Assembly (NCBI RefSeq): GCF_017591425.1
Contig: NW_024464918.1
Coordinates: forward strand, 25,572,001-25,636,000
Length of the DNA stretch: 64,000 nt
Origin: Ochotona curzoniae
Taxonomy: Eukaryota; Chordata; Mammalia; Lagomorpha; Ochotonidae
Direction: 5' to 3'
Position 1 is the stretch's first letter. Each line of letters opens with the position of its first letter. Both the position numbers and the translations under genes were made by a program. Below the pieces are notes generated by a model. It was not told where the DNA came from and ran no database searches. It worked only from the letters and a program-made list of their open reading frames with translations. This document shows positions 1 to 12,520 of this stretch, piece after piece.

Positions 1-2999
1 GAACTCCACAAAGGAGCATCAAGTCTACAGAGGATATGCAAGACATGCTCAGACCAGAAAACAGCATTGTTCCTATGTATCTGAGGAATGAAAATGTATC
101 AGGCACTGGGCCACTGGGCCTCCATCTGTGTTAACCTGGTAGACAGACCGCTGAGCTGTTTCCTACTCTAGGAATCCTGGGAAAAACAGAATGCTTGGCC
201 CAACAGTCTCCAGGTGCTAATTACTTGATAATTGGTGATAATCATCTGTGAACAGCACAAATATGAAACATTTCATACTCTGAGTCCACTGAACAGGAGC
301 ATTGCAACAATCTTTTTAACTTGTTAAAATAAGTACCAGTTTTCCAAAGCCAGAGCCCTATTACAAGTTCCTTCGTGCAGATAAAGTGACAGGGACAAAG
401 GACTAAATTCAAGTTTCAAGGATTAGTCTTTAGTCTTAAGGCTTAGTTCCAACCAATTCTAACAGTGGCTCTGAGACCAAGCCCTCGGAGCTCCTCACAC
501 CCAATGAAATGTGGACCTCATTTCTGCCTCCTTGAAAATGACTGGAAGCCTCTCTGGAAGGAAAGATCAAGATTCCAAAGTCAAAGAAGGGATTATGAGA
601 AATACTATGCAGAGATTGATAGCTGGGGCAGGAAATAGAGAGGGACAGGGAAAAGCACACTCACATACATGCCTACCCAGGGTAATCTACTTTCCTTCAC
701 AGAGACCTTTAAGTGAGTTTCACAACCCACCTGACAGATTTCTGAACAAAAGCCCCTAAAAGCAAACAGACAATTATATTCAAATTCAGAGGCTAAGGCT
801 GAAAAGAGCAGCTTAAACTCAAAGGCAAATCTACTCATATTCAGGACCCTACATGTTCTGTAACAACATTTTAAAAATACCTAAGGATACTCAATTAATT
901 TAAAAAACTGGTATTTTTGGTGTCTGAAAAAGCTCACAGTTCTTTATATACAAGAGCTGAAATCCTCTGAAAAATCTCATGGCAGTCCACACTGACAGTG
1001 AAAGACAATATACATCCTGGTTCTCTAATATCCACAAAGAATCTGCTGAATTGATATTCATCAATATTCTTGATGTCCTACACCTGACTCTAACGAACGG
1101 GTTCACTAAAAGCACACAACACAATTTCACAGTCCATAAAAGTTACCCCCCCAAAAAATCCAACTGTATGGTATTTTAGCACTTCCCTAGCCGTCCTGTG
1201 ACCACATCTCCTAGGTCCATAGTTCCTAAAACTTCAATGTAAGCCCAAGCCTAAGGAAGCAGCTTCTCTTATTCATGCATATAAAACACTCATATTTTTA
1301 CACAGTGGCACTTTCTAGAATAATGGTGATCACTCAAATTCTTCTGCTATATTTGTTACCTTAGTTATAGCACCAGACTCTTTAGAGACTATCAGTAGTG
1401 TTCTTACTTCAGCATATACACAGTACAACTTCACTTATGTTCACAGGCAGCAAAATATTAGCGGCTTATTAAATTCTATGACCTTGAAAGTAAATTTTAT
1501 TACAAAATACAGTGTGAACAGATAGAAACTACAGATCCAAGGTGAGAAAAATCAACATATCATTGGGCACTGAACAGCAGTCTTGGGTAACATTCTCCAG
1601 ATGACTCAGGGTAGGGGCTAGATCTGCATCTCTGATCTATGCAACACTCAGCCTCCTAGCAATGGACATTCCCAGGGCCCAAGCTGAAGCAGATACTACT
1701 TTTCAAAGGGGAAATCAAAGTGTCTAAGGATGAAGCTCTAAAAGGCTTCCAACTGTGCAGTCATCAGAGCCTGGCAGCTTCCTTGTGCTTGTCTGGCTGT
1801 GTTGGTCTTAGCAGGCAAGGTGGGTGGTGAAGGCCATGCTGATGGCAGTGGAGATGGGGAAGACAAAAATGCTGTCAGCACTTCAAGCACACAGAGATGC
1901 TCAGTTCCCAGAGGGAAACCTACCAATAACCAACTTTAGCAGACTCATCTGGGAAGTGGATAAAGCTGCAGAGAGGAAGCATTTAACAAATGCCAGATCC
2001 TGAAGCAAATTCAAACACACCCCCCCCCCCCCATGGCTTGCATGATCTGACCCCCACTTATCACTTCCATCTCTTTTCAGGCCACTGTGCTCTCGCTCAG
2101 TGTTCTGACTACCCTGGCTGCCTGCCTGGTGTAAAAGCACACGGGGTCTGCTCACCCTCAATGCAGGAGACTACCAACCAGCTACCACGAACTCCCTGAA
2201 GGATCAGGGTGCAACAATGCCAAGACTGGGAAGACCCCTGCCTTCATTCTGACTGGGAAGGCATCACGATGAATGACAGATCGCAAAAGCAGCAGCAAGA
2301 AAAAACATTGTGTGTATCAGAGAGAGAGAGAAAAAAACACCAGTGGGAAGTTAGGCCAGGAAGGCCTAGAGACATGTGAGCTAAGCCTGTTTACAGAAGG
2401 CTGCAGTGTGGAAGTCTACAAATCACACCAGCAAATACTTGTGCAATAATAAATTTTATCTTCCATCAGTGTGGTCTGCCTGAGACCTATTTTACGATGA
2501 AACCAACAAATCATATTCCAGAGTTCACTTCCTCTTCCATAGGAATTCTACAGTCATTGTCAACAGCTGCTGAGTACAATTGGAAGCACAGGAATCCAGG
2601 CCACCCCTGTGGTTTCCCACACAATGAAGAGAACACCCCAGTGCCTCTGGCTTCCGGCTGCTCCCCTGCCTGGCAATCCATTTAGGAAGCAGCTCCTCCC
2701 AAAAGCATGTCACTAAGAGGTGCCACTGCTTGGTCTTGCATACAGAAGGCTACCTGCCAGAAACATCATACACAAGGAGACAGCCACACCACAGTCTTGT
2801 GGATACCGGCCAGCATTTGGTTGGGTTATATAAAAAGCTAGGTAATTATTAAACAAGGGTGGGAAACAAAACAAAGAGAGCAGCCCTTAAAAATAAGAAA
2901 ACATTTGGGAAGTCCTGCTACTCCAAGAGAGGTGAGGATTCAGACAGCTCACTGCAATTCAAAGCAAATCACCCAGACTTGCCCTCACTACAAACCTCT
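1..2999. other. single-copy intron sequence, nothing recognised
   Basis: No exon, RNA gene or clear transposon seen on either strand. Only low-complexity features stand out: a 13-base C run at 2020-2032 and a short GA repeat near 2322-2334. Reading frames here are under 90 codons, overlap on both strands and show no family resemblance. Confidence 0.5.
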
Positions 3000-3478
3000 T
3001 CTCTATGAATGAACATACAAAATGCATGCAACTGGAGATCATTATGTTTAGTGAAATAAACCAGTTCCAAAGTGACAACTATCATGTTTTCACTGATTTG
3101 TGGTCACTAATGTACACAGCACACACACACACTCCCCCCCAAAAAAACTGTAATATATAATGTATATGAGCAAAATTGACATTTGATGATTTGATGATCA
3201 ATGATAACCCTTGTCTCTAACGCTACAGAGGACAGGAGTTTTTCTACTTACTAGTTGTGGACTTCTTTTCTTAGTGGAGGTTTAGCCTTGTGATGGTAAA
3301 GTAAATGAAAAGCAGCATGTTATTGCAAAGACTAAAAATATAAGGAAGGAAGAAGGGGGGGAGGGTTATAGAGAGGGAAGGAAGAAAGGTGTGCAGGAAG
3401 CATCATTATGTTAAAAACTATATAAAACACATGAAATTGGTTCCTTTTATATAAATAAAAAATAATTTTAAAAAAGGT
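3000..3478 (+). mobile_element. L1 3' end, lagomorph type
   Basis: The end of ORF2 and the 3' untranslated region of an L1 in plus orientation. It starts with the typical 'gtgaaataaaccag' end-of-ORF2 context near 3050, passes a G-rich stretch (about 3344-3400), and ends with 'tatataaataaaaaataa' and an A-rich tail, where a CSINE follows directly. The 5' part is missing. The lagomorph assignment rests on the G-rich tract and tail and is from memory. Confidence 0.6.
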
Positions 3479-3479
3479 A

Positions 3480-3775
3480 GGGGCTGGTATCATGGAATAG
3501 AGAGTAAAAGCTACTGTCTGCAATGCCGGCATTCCAAATGGGTGCTGGTTCTAATCCTGCCTGCTCTACTTCTGACCTAGTTCCTTAATAACAGAATGCA
3601 AAAAGCAGCAGAAGATGGCCTAAGTGTGCGGGCCCCTGCACCCACACGGGAAACCAGGAAAAACCTTCTAGCTTATGGTCTGCCACAACTCTGGCTGGAA
3701 AATTCTCTCTCTCTCTCTCTCTCCCCCTCTTTCTCTATAATTTTTTCAAATAAATAATAAAATCTTAACAGAAAT
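3480..3775 (+). mobile_element. CSINE (lagomorph tRNA-derived SINE)
   Basis: Starts with ggggctggtatcatggaata and contains the family's internal 'cagaagatggccta' and 'ccctgcacccacacggg' boxes, then a CT-rich stretch (3701-3730) and a 3' end with tttcaaataaataataaaat. It is about 295 bp, full length, and sits on the A tail of the L1 just upstream. Confidence 0.85.
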
Positions 3776-4094
3776 ATAAAATTCCTGTGTAAAAACAAAT
3801 AAGCTGCCAGTGGATTCACACAGTAAGTTTATCAGTTTCACAGGCTACTTCTGGAAAAACTCAGGGTAGCCACAAGTCCTTCATACTTGGCAAAGAGATG
3901 CCCACTTTGGCCAGAAGCACAGTATTCAACAACAAGCTTACTACAACACTGCCACACCTGCAAATGACTCTGACTCTGGGACCATATCACAGCAAGGTGA
4001 CCCCCACCAAGCTACACAGACACACAAATACAGAATAAAACACTTCCACCCTCCCCATCCTTAAGATAGAATCTGATGAATGTCATTAAATAGG

Positions 4095-4140
4095 AGCTTG
4101 GTCTTATGGTAGTGGGTGTTTTTAAACAGCTTATCTTTTA
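4095..4140 (+). pseudogene. possible Y4 RNA pseudogene fragment
   Basis: The segment agcttggtcttatggtagtg followed by ggtg and, after a gap, cttat resembles the 5' half of Y4 RNA (ggctggtccgatggtagtgg, then aacttat). Only about 45 nt can be aligned, and the 3' stem is absent. It could be chance. A full alignment to vertebrate Y RNAs is needed. Confidence 0.3.
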
Positions 4141-4334
4141 TTCTTTCTTTTGGTGCTACCATTAGGACAAAAATCCACTAAGTTATTAAGATACTTCCAA
4201 AAGTTGGTGGAAAACATAATTAAAATATTTGTTATTGTTAATATAGTAAAGACAGAGCCACAGAAAAACAGAAAAACACATACATATATGCAAATACATA
4301 TCTTTTAATCATATAAGTATATTAATAATATCAT

Positions 4335-4590
4335 TGGAGAGAGAGAGAGCTTGAGAGAGATTCTGAGGTTAGACCAGGCTGAAGCCAGGGGCCAGGAATC
4401 CAAGCCAGGTCCTCTACATGATTGGCAGGCACTAAAGTTCTTGAGCCCTCACCTGCGGCTTCCTGTGCACGCTAGCAAGGAGCTGGAGAGGAAGGGGAAC
4501 AGCCAGGACTCCAGCAAACACTCTGATAATGGGATGCAGGCAAAACAAATCGCAGTGCCACCGGCTGTACCACAATGCCTTTAATGCAAA
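4335..4590 (-). mobile_element. CSINE, diverged
   Basis: Minus-orientation copy: a GA-rich tail side at 4336-4365, then 'aggctgaagccaggggccagg' type sequence and the head side near 4560. Diverged and probably old. It is the first of a run of minus-strand CSINEs between 4.3 and 6.2 kb. Confidence 0.6.
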
Positions 4591-4639
4591 ATGCATCCAC
4601 CATGAACACGTGAAGACCTTTCATGCATGCTTTTCATTC

Positions 4640-5110
4640 TATTTTCCTGTAGGTGCAGTATAAAGTGTTTATTGTGGAACAGTATCAAAAGACAAACAGC
4701 AAAAAGAAAATCAAAACGACCATATTGCCATTATCCAACTTTTTAAGAGACACATGTCACATCCTATGCTTTTCCCAGACATACACACGAACTTACATTG
4801 TACAAGAAACTCGAATCACTTTGTATATATCTAGCTTTGTAATGTTTCTCACTATAAACTTTTTAAATATCCATAGTTTCATTGGACATATGGATTGCAT
4901 GGTATTTCACTGCTGGATGGTACAACTTAACAAATTTCCTATTATTAACATGCAGATTATTTCCCATATTTCATTGTTTCTAATAGCACTGCAATGACCT
5001 TGCATGTACACATATACTTTTCTACATACCTGTTTTTCTCACAGATGAAAAGTTACAGAGGAACAAACTCATAGATGAAATGTTGTCAATATTACTAACA
5101 TCTAATTGAA
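4640..5110 (-). mobile_element. old L1 3' end fragment
   Basis: Read on plus, the series 'tggtatttcactgctggatgg', 'ttattaacatgcagattattt' and 'agcactgcaatgaccttg' matches the reverse complement of the conserved L1M segment near the end of ORF2 (target-site, 'atggaatattattcag', 'aacaatgctgcaatga'). Diverged. No intact frame. Confidence 0.5.
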
Positions 5111-5179
5111 CTGTCATGCATCAGGCAACTCATATCCTTACTTAGAATGCTTTAGCCTCCAGTTGCTCTGGGTCCTTTG

Positions 5180-5405
5180 ATTTTTTAAAAATTTTATTTA
5201 TTTATTTGAAAAACAGAGTTATAGAGAGGCAGAGAGAAAGCCTGAGAGATACCTTCCATCATCTGATGAATGCCCAAATGCTCATGGCCACCACAGCCAG
5301 GGCTGGGCCAAGCCGAAGCCAGCAACCAGAAGCCTCTTCAGGGTCTCTTGTGTGAGTGCCAGGGGCCTAAGTACTTGGGCCATCTTCTGCTTCTCTGGCA
5401 CATTC
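5180..5405 (-). mobile_element. CSINE, 5'-truncated
   Basis: The tail side begins with ttttatttatttatttgaaa, then cagagttatagagaggcaga, followed by 'ccacagccagggctgggcc' and 'gggcctaagtacttgggcca' boxes. It ends before the tRNA-like head. Confidence 0.8.
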
Positions 5406-5574
5406 AGAGGGAACTAGTTTGGAAGTAGAAAACCATATGGGATGCCGCCTGTGTTGCTGGTGGCAGTGGAGCCCCACAATGCCTGCCTGTCTGCCCTCCT
5501 GCCATCCCTCCCTTCCTCCTTCTTTCCTTGTGCTTCTAGCATAAAAGAAAGCATTGTTTTGGAAAAAAAGTAAG

Positions 5575-5849
5575 ATATATTTATTTGAAAGGCAGTGACA
5601 GAAACAGAATGAGAGAGAGAAAGGAGAAAAGGAGGGAGGGAGGCAAAGAGTAACTGTGAGAGAAAGGCAGAGAAAGATTGTTCACCTGATTGTTTGCTCC
5701 ACAAATGGCCACAGCGGCTGGACCAGGCAAAAGCCAGGTGCCAGAACTGCATCCTGCTTTCCCACATGGGTGGAAGTGGACCACATAACTGGGCGATCTT
5801 TTGCTGCTTTCTCAGGAGCATCAATAGAGAAGTGTAGTAGCAGGCATCG
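5575..5849 (-). mobile_element. CSINE, outer element of a nest (3' part)
   Basis: Minus-strand CSINE with tail side atatttatttgaaaggcagt and internal 'ccacaaatggccacagcgg' and 'cccacatgggtgg' boxes. It is broken at about 5850 by insertion of the CSINE at 5864-6173 and resumes at 6188-6242. Confidence 0.75.
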
Positions 5850-5863
5850 GAACCAGCTCTTCT

Positions 5864-6173
5864 TTCAGATTTATTTATTTTGATTGGAAAGTCAGATCAA
5901 ATTTATGGAAAGATAGAAAGATCTTTCATCTGCTGGTTCACTCACCAAATGGCTGTAATGGCCAAAGTTGAATCAATTGGAAGCCAGAAGCCACGAGCTT
6001 CTTCTGGTCCATACAAGTACAGGGACCCAGGCCTAGGGCCATCTTCTACTGCCTTTTCAGGCCATAAACCAGGATCTAGATGGAAAATAGGGCAGCCAGA
6101 ACATGCCAATGCTCATATGGAATCCTGTACTTACAAGGTGAAGATTTAGCCTTGAGTCATCATTACAGGCCCA
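5864..6173 (-). mobile_element. CSINE inserted into an older CSINE
   Basis: Near full-length minus-strand copy (agatttatttattttgattg at the tail side, head near 6150-6172). It is flanked by a 14-bp target-site duplication with two mismatches: gaaccagctcttct at 5850-5863 and gaactatctcttct at 6174-6187. This shows L1-type retrotransposition into the older CSINE. Confidence 0.8.
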
Positions 6174-6187
6174 GAACTATCTCTTCT

Positions 6188-6242
6188 AAGGGATTCCAGT
6201 GTACCAAGAAGTGGCTTAACCCCACTGCACCATGCAGGTTTC
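6188..6242 (-). mobile_element. CSINE, outer element of a nest (5' head)
   Basis: Short remnant with 'agtggcttaaccccactgca', the reverse complement of the CSINE tRNA-like head. It fits as the missing head of the interrupted copy at 5575-5849. Confidence 0.65.
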
Positions 6243-6639
6243 CATGAAAATTTTTATTAGTGTATAATATTATATCTATCTTATTTTAAGGTACATTTCT
6301 TTGATTAGTGATATTAATGTTCTTCTTGATGTTCATTCATCCAAGAGCTTTTTTAAAGGATCCAGATACAACAAATACTTCTACAGTTTAAAAAGCAGAA
6401 TTGTACATCTATTACAGTATTTCTGTACTTGGAATCCATATATATTTTTCCATGAAACTTCCTAGAGGAGAAAAAGTACCATGAAACTATCAAACTGATC
6501 TCTGAGAATCTGGGCCAGGCTAAGCTTCTCTGCCTCATCATTTGGTGTAAGGGAGTACACTGCTGTCTAATAAAGATCAGGAGAAAAGAAGTGCCAACCC
6601 TCCCCTCAAGTGGCTTGTAAGGACTGCATGTACCTTGCT

Positions 6640-6705
6640 CATCAAGCATGTATGCCCAGGGGATAGCATACTACAGGTGCTCAATAAATTTTGCTATGTG
6701 CACTC
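6640..6705 (+). mobile_element. L2 3' tail fragment
   Basis: Contains 'ctacaggtgctcaataaatt', the characteristic end of L2 3' UTRs ('gtaggtgctcaataaatatt'). The rest of the L2 is not recognisable. Confidence 0.5.
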
Positions 6706-9690
6706 TCAGGCTGAGGTATAGGGGTCTGGAAGGAACACCCTTCTGGAATTTCAGCCCCACTGATTCCCAGTAGATCCTCTCCGAGTCTATCCCGTGAAGG
6801 TAGGTGGCTGCCACAGATGGCAATCAAAGATGGTGATAGCTCCTACTTGGCCCACTTCACAGGCAGGCTGAGTGCCATCAGAACAGAGGTGAGGCCATGA
6901 GGTGGCAAAGGGTTCTGAAGGCCATCAATCACTAGACAGACTGTGATGACGATAAGGAGAACTAATTCAGACGGAAGTGGCAGAGGGAGTAGGATGCATG
7001 GAAGGCTATCAGGGAGAAGCCACATCTTCAATGCTATATTCCTTGAGCTACTCAAGGGAGGAGGCTCTGTCCCAGAGCACAGAGATGTACCACGGAAAAC
7101 ATAGTTGTACCCCGGCCACGGAGTCCCAGGAGCCAAGTTTCCATTGTGTGGCTAGCATGGGTCAAACAGGATGTAAGTGATGAACAGAGCCAAGCTTTTT
7201 GGCTGATGCTTTATTAGGATCAGCCTCAGTGCTGGAGAAGGGGGAAAAAAGTACTTGTTTTAAGAAAATGCTCAAAACAGCAGTGCTCTGCGCTTTGGGG
7301 GTCAGTACTAGGGTCTCTGGTGAAGGTAAACCCAGGAGAATGACCAAAGTGAGGCTTCTGGGAAGACTCACCAGGAGGCAGTCATTCTCCTAACTCCCAC
7401 TGAAACACGTGGAGTTGGCTAGGAGGGAGCCCTAAGGCTGAGCACAGAACCCATCGGTGCCCCTTACTCATGGCTCTGGGGCCACATAGCTATTTGTGCC
7501 AATCAGACAAAGAGCTAGCACCAACTCACCTACTCACAAATAATCTCCACTCTGCATTAGGCAGTAATTGCTCCCACAGTGTATGCCAGAGGGTACTGTC
7601 ACTGCTGGTTTGTGTTGCACACTCTCCAGACTCCAGGGCTACCAGCCCCACCACTGCCCCCCGGGGGAAAGCTGAACCTGTTGCCATGGCAGCTGCTTTT
7701 CCCCTCTTAGGAAGGCCTGCTTCATGCCATTAGGACAATAAAAAGCTATTATGTTGCATGACCAAGTACTCTCTAGCTTCTCTCCTTGTCTTGTCCAGTT
7801 AAATTCGGGGGAGAACACGCGGCACAAATTGTAACGTGGGCACTTCCATTAAACAATGACAAAACGATTAATAATTCAATTTCCAGGCAGAGGAAGGTAG
7901 GAGACAACTGTTCAAAGAAGCAGTGTGCATGCTTGGGTGATGAAAAGAAAAAAATATAAGAAAGGTAATTACAGAAAAGCATTCACAAGGAACATCAGAT
8001 CTAACAGACTCTGAGAAAGGGAGACAGTCATGGCGAGAAAGCAGGAAGTAGAGAGGACTGTCCCAAGGTCCAGGAGAGATACACTGAAGACACTTGCCTA
8101 ATGAGAATCAGTAGGGGGACAGACTAAGTGACAACCCAACATGGATGTGCCTGCTGATACCTAGCAGCAAACAGGAAATGAAAACCAATGAAAAATGAGA
8201 TGCCAGGATTAGAGCAATGCTCTGTTGTCCCTATCTGTAATTGTGCATATCTGTCTTGCCAACTCTCATTCTCATTTCCTTGCAACTCTGTCATGACTAT
8301 CCCCAAGTGAAGCATCCCAGCCTGTGACTCACTTCCCATGGATGCTGCCCAAGAGAGGAAGCCTCAGACCTCTGTTTAGGGCTAGAGAACAGAGATGCAT
8401 GTGTCCATTCTCATACAGGAAGCAGCTAAGGGTAAGTTGAGGAAAATCAAGTCTGTGAGATAATCTCCTGTCCGCAAAGCCAGCAAGACACCTAAGGGGA
8501 CCGCCAACTGGCTACCACTCCAAAACCTAAACCTGGAATACAGAAGGCTAACTCCTTCAACTCAGACCACCAGTGGTGATGCAGGCTAAAATTAGAGGTG
8601 CTAATAAGTGTAAGAAGTGCTGTCCAGCTGTGAATGCCACTGTGCTGGATACCCATCTAAAATGACTCTCTCTAGACAGAAGGTCAAGCAGAAGAAAGTC
8701 TGAGTCACTCAAGCTGCTGGTGGTACCAGCATGTGAGACGTCAAGCCCAAGGCCTGTCAGGGGCAGTCTACTCACCACATTCCAACACAATACAAGCTGT
8801 GGTTATTCTGCTGTGTATATTAATCAGGAACTGTTCTCTATGCATGTTCTATGTTCAGAGCATTCTGCAGTACCTCTAAGATGTATATATTTACATGGAC
8901 TTGGTCTAATATCTCTTTTTGGAAGTAGCTAAGACTCCTGAACCTCATATTTCAACTTGGCAATTGTAGAAAATGTTTAACCATTACCCCTTTCAATATG
9001 AGCACTTCCCATTTTCTCTAGTTCATCATCAAGAACTCCCACAGCTTGCTCATCATGTCCGGAAAAGACATGACATTTTTTTCACACATTCTGTGTTTCA
9101 GTACTTCTCTGGACTGTACTCAGAGTTCCCAAGGTCTACCTTCCTGTTCAGAATCTTTCATCAGCTTTGTCTGGTCCAATATTTATTTTTCATCAACTGA
9201 GTTTACTTCAGTTACAACTTTTATTTCAATGAGTTCTATCTGGGTCATTCAGATATGCCTGTTCCTCTAATTTACATTCCTTCTTTGTATTTTTTATTAT
9301 TTTAAGTATAATAATTTTATGGTACTTAGGGAGTGTTTCTATTATTGATTCGTTTATTTGAAGTCATGGACTTTGATATCTCTCTGCACATTGCTGCCAC
9401 TGATTCTACAGATGGTAAATTATTTCTCTGAACATTTATAATTTTGAACTTACCTTCAGAGGAGCTTTATTTATGGAAAGCCATTAAACAACAGTGTGTA
9501 TTCTTTATCGAACACTCAAGGAGTAAATATGAGTGATGGTGGCAGAACAAATCTGGATATGGCTATACATTTCCTTATAGACTGGAGGCAAAGACAGAAA
9601 AAATAAATTCTCTACTGCATTGCTCCATCAGAAAGATGGTTTATCTAGTTCACCCCTCCAGTACCAATCAGATTTGTCAAGGATGACTAA
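6706..9690. other. mostly single-copy intron sequence
   Basis: No exon or RNA gene seen. The T-rich part from about 8960 to 9490 has a repeat-like texture and may be an old L1 or other retroelement on the minus strand, but I could not place it in a family. Small reading frames (up to 97 codons) overlap one another and look random. Confidence 0.4.
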
Positions 9691-9694
9691 TTGA

Positions 9695-9990
9695 GACAGC
9701 GGGATTCACGGGCAGTGGGTTAAGCTTCCACTTGGGATATACAGAGCCCAAATCAGAGGATTGGTTTGATGTCCAGCTGCTGTACTTTCCATCCAGCTCT
9801 CTGCTAACATGTCTGGGAAGTAGCAGATGAAGGATCAAGCACTGAAGACCTCACTGCCCACACAGCAGATGGAATTCCTGGCTCCTGCTTGCAGTCTGCC
9901 CCAGCCTTGGCTGTCGTAGGCATTTGGAAAGTAACCCAGAGAAGAGAAAATTGCATATTCCCTCTTGCCTCTCTCTCAAATCATTTTTTT
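9695..9990 (+). mobile_element. CSINE, old copy
   Basis: Diverged plus-strand copy: head near 'gggcagtgggttaagcttcc', internal 'atccagctctctgct' and 'ggctcctgcttgcag', and a pyrimidine-rich 3' end. Confidence 0.65.
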
Positions 9991-10249
9991 TTTTCAAGAA
10001 AAAGTCCAGGCTCTCATTTTCCAACTCCTATCTTCAAGAGCTTGTAGATCTCACCTGTGTTATCACATGGTTTGAAATTTAATGTAATTGACACTGAAGA
10101 CCTCACATATATGTCACACGCCCATTATCTCCCCAGGGCAGTCACACTGTCAGTTCGTCTTATTTTGCTTAACTTAAAGCACATACTACTGATGAGGAAC
10201 TCAGGCTCTGTAAAGTTACTAAATGTGTAAATGATTTCTGTCTGGTAGA

Positions 10250-10540
10250 GATACAGAAAAAATAATCTCCAAAGTTTGGAATATAGCCAAAGCAGTATTA
10301 AGAGGAAAGTATATGGCAGCTAGTGCCTCCATCCAGACATTGGAAAGGCATCAAATAAATAATCTAACACTACATCTCAAGACCTAGAAAAAGCAGCACT
10401 GGGAGCAGGGGAGTAAGGGACATGGTTCCACAAAATCCATTCTCTTTATATCAATAAAGTATTTTTGAGATGAGCAAAGCAAACCTAAAATCAATAGGAA
10501 AAATAAAATAATAAAAACTGCAAAGAAACAAAACCAAAAT

Positions 10541-10574
<34 letters not shown>

Positions 10575-12190
10575 CACATATATACAAAAGACTAGTGAAA
10601 TGAAGAGCTGTGTTTTTTTTTTTTTTTGAAGAAAATAAACACAACTGATAAACCTTTGGCCTAGCTTAACCCCCTCCCTGCAAAAGTGGGGAGAAGATTA
10701 AAATCAATAAAATGAGAGATAAAAAAGAGACTGTTACAACAGATACTGTAGAAACAAAATGATCATATGGAATTACTATAAACAACCAAATACCAATGAA
10801 CTAGGAAATCTAGAAGAAACTGACAGATTTTTAGACATGGATCATTTACCAAAATAGACATGAAGACCAAGAAAACATACACTCCAATAACCAAGGTGAA
10901 GATTAAATCAGTAATAAAAACCTCCCAATAAAGAAAAGCCCAGGACTGAACGGCTTTATTGCTGAATTCTACCACATTTTCACGATTCAAATTTTCAAGA
11001 ACTAATCTCAATTCTTCTTAAACTATCTAAAACAACTGAAAGGGAAGAATACAAAACTAGCATCACCTTAATCCCATGAACAAAGATACAAAAACTCTCA
11101 ATATGATACCAGCTATTTGAATTTCACAATAAATCCAAAAAGATCATGTACCCAGACCAAGTGAGATCTATTCCCAACAGGCAATGACAGTTCAACATAT
11201 GCAAATCAATAAACATAACACATCACATTAACAAACTGAAGAATAAAACTATATAGTTATCAATAAATGCAGAGAAAGCATTTATAAAATACATCTTTAT
11301 ATGATAAAAAAACATTATTCAAATTGGATATAGAAGGAACATACTTCAATACAATCAAAGCAGTATATGACAAAACCCAGAGAGTCAGCATCATGTACGG
11401 CATGGGGAAAAGTTAGGAGCATTTCTACTATGACTTAGAACCAGATAAGGATGTCCTCTTTCACCTTTGCTATTCAATACTATTGTGGAAATTTCAGCTA
11501 GAACCACCAGGCAAAAAAAATAATAATTTTAAAATGCACATTACGAAAAAGAAGTCAATGTAACTCTGTTTGCAGATGGCACAATCCTATATATACTTGG
11601 GAATCAAAACACTGTACTACGAGACTACTAGAACTCAAAGAAGAGCTTGGTAAAGCAGCAGGATATAAAATTAACACAAAAATTCAACAGCATTTGTACA
11701 CCTAAAAAATGCCATGGTTGAGAAAGAATTTATAAGGTCAGTGCCATTCACAATAACTTTAAGAAATTTAAATACATTGGGATAAATTTAACTAACGACA
11801 TAAAAGATCTCTGCAATTAACAGTACACATCATTAATGAAAAAAATGGAATGAACACTCTATGTTCATGGATTAGAAAAAATAGTAACATCAAAATGCCT
11901 GTAATATCCAAAGCAATTTGCAAATTTGATGCAATGCCAACCAAAGTACCAAAGATATTCTCAAATCTAGAAAAAAAAAGACCATAAAACACATTTTGAA
12001 ACATAAAAGACCTTGAATTACTGAAGTAAATTTAAACAACAGAAACAAAGCTGGAAGTGTCACAGTGCCAGATTTTAAGATATGTTACGGCACATTAGCC
12101 TGACAGTGGCACAAAAATAGGTATGTAGGCCAACAGAACAGAGGAGAAACCCCACAAATTGATCCACGTATTTACAACAAAGAAGATTGG
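10250..12190 (+). mobile_element. L1 ORF2 segment (reverse transcriptase region), degenerate
   Basis: About 1.9 kb of L1 ORF2 in plus orientation, with many stops and indels. Recognisable landmarks: the tract at 10937-10981 reads SPGLNGFIAEFYHIF (family SPGPDGFTGEFY), and 11569-11580 reads FADG where an active reverse transcriptase has FADD. Further on come 'aattgatccacgtatttaca' and the end of the alignable segment near 12190. A (TG)n array with a poly-T run interrupts it at 10542-10630. It cannot encode an active enzyme. Confidence 0.85.
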
Positions 12191-12520
12191 TTGTACCTGT
12201 TGGGTTCACCATAGAGAAAAGTCTCTGCTATCCTCTTCACACCAGCTTTCTATTTCTATGGGTAGCTTCCTACACTTATTCTAAATGTTTTGAAAGTCAT
12301 ACTTTAGCCTTGACTGCCTTTGGTTTGGTGAAGTCAGTGCTACACCTGTATCTTGCTGAGTGTTTCCAACTTTTTCTTCCAAAAGTTTGATGATTTCTGG
12401 ATGTAGGTTTAGATCTTCTATCCATTTAGATTTGATCTTTGTGTATGGTTAAAGGTTTGGGTCTAGCTGCTTCTTTCTGCAGCCTATCAACCAGCTGTCC
12501 CAGCAGCATATACTGAAGAG
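12191..12520 (-). mobile_element. inverted continuation of the L1 ORF2 segment
   Basis: On the minus strand this reads as the ORF2 part that normally follows 12190: an equivalent of 'GKGSLFNKWCWENW', then 'caaatctaaatggatagaag' and 'catccagaaatcatcaaact'. Its orientation is opposite to that of 10250-12190, so the element is rearranged at about 12190. Confidence 0.7.

Noticed and set aside
5414..5824. 136-codon minus-strand frame
   Set aside because: It lies in CSINE sequence and overlaps another frame on the same DNA; composition follows the SINE tail.
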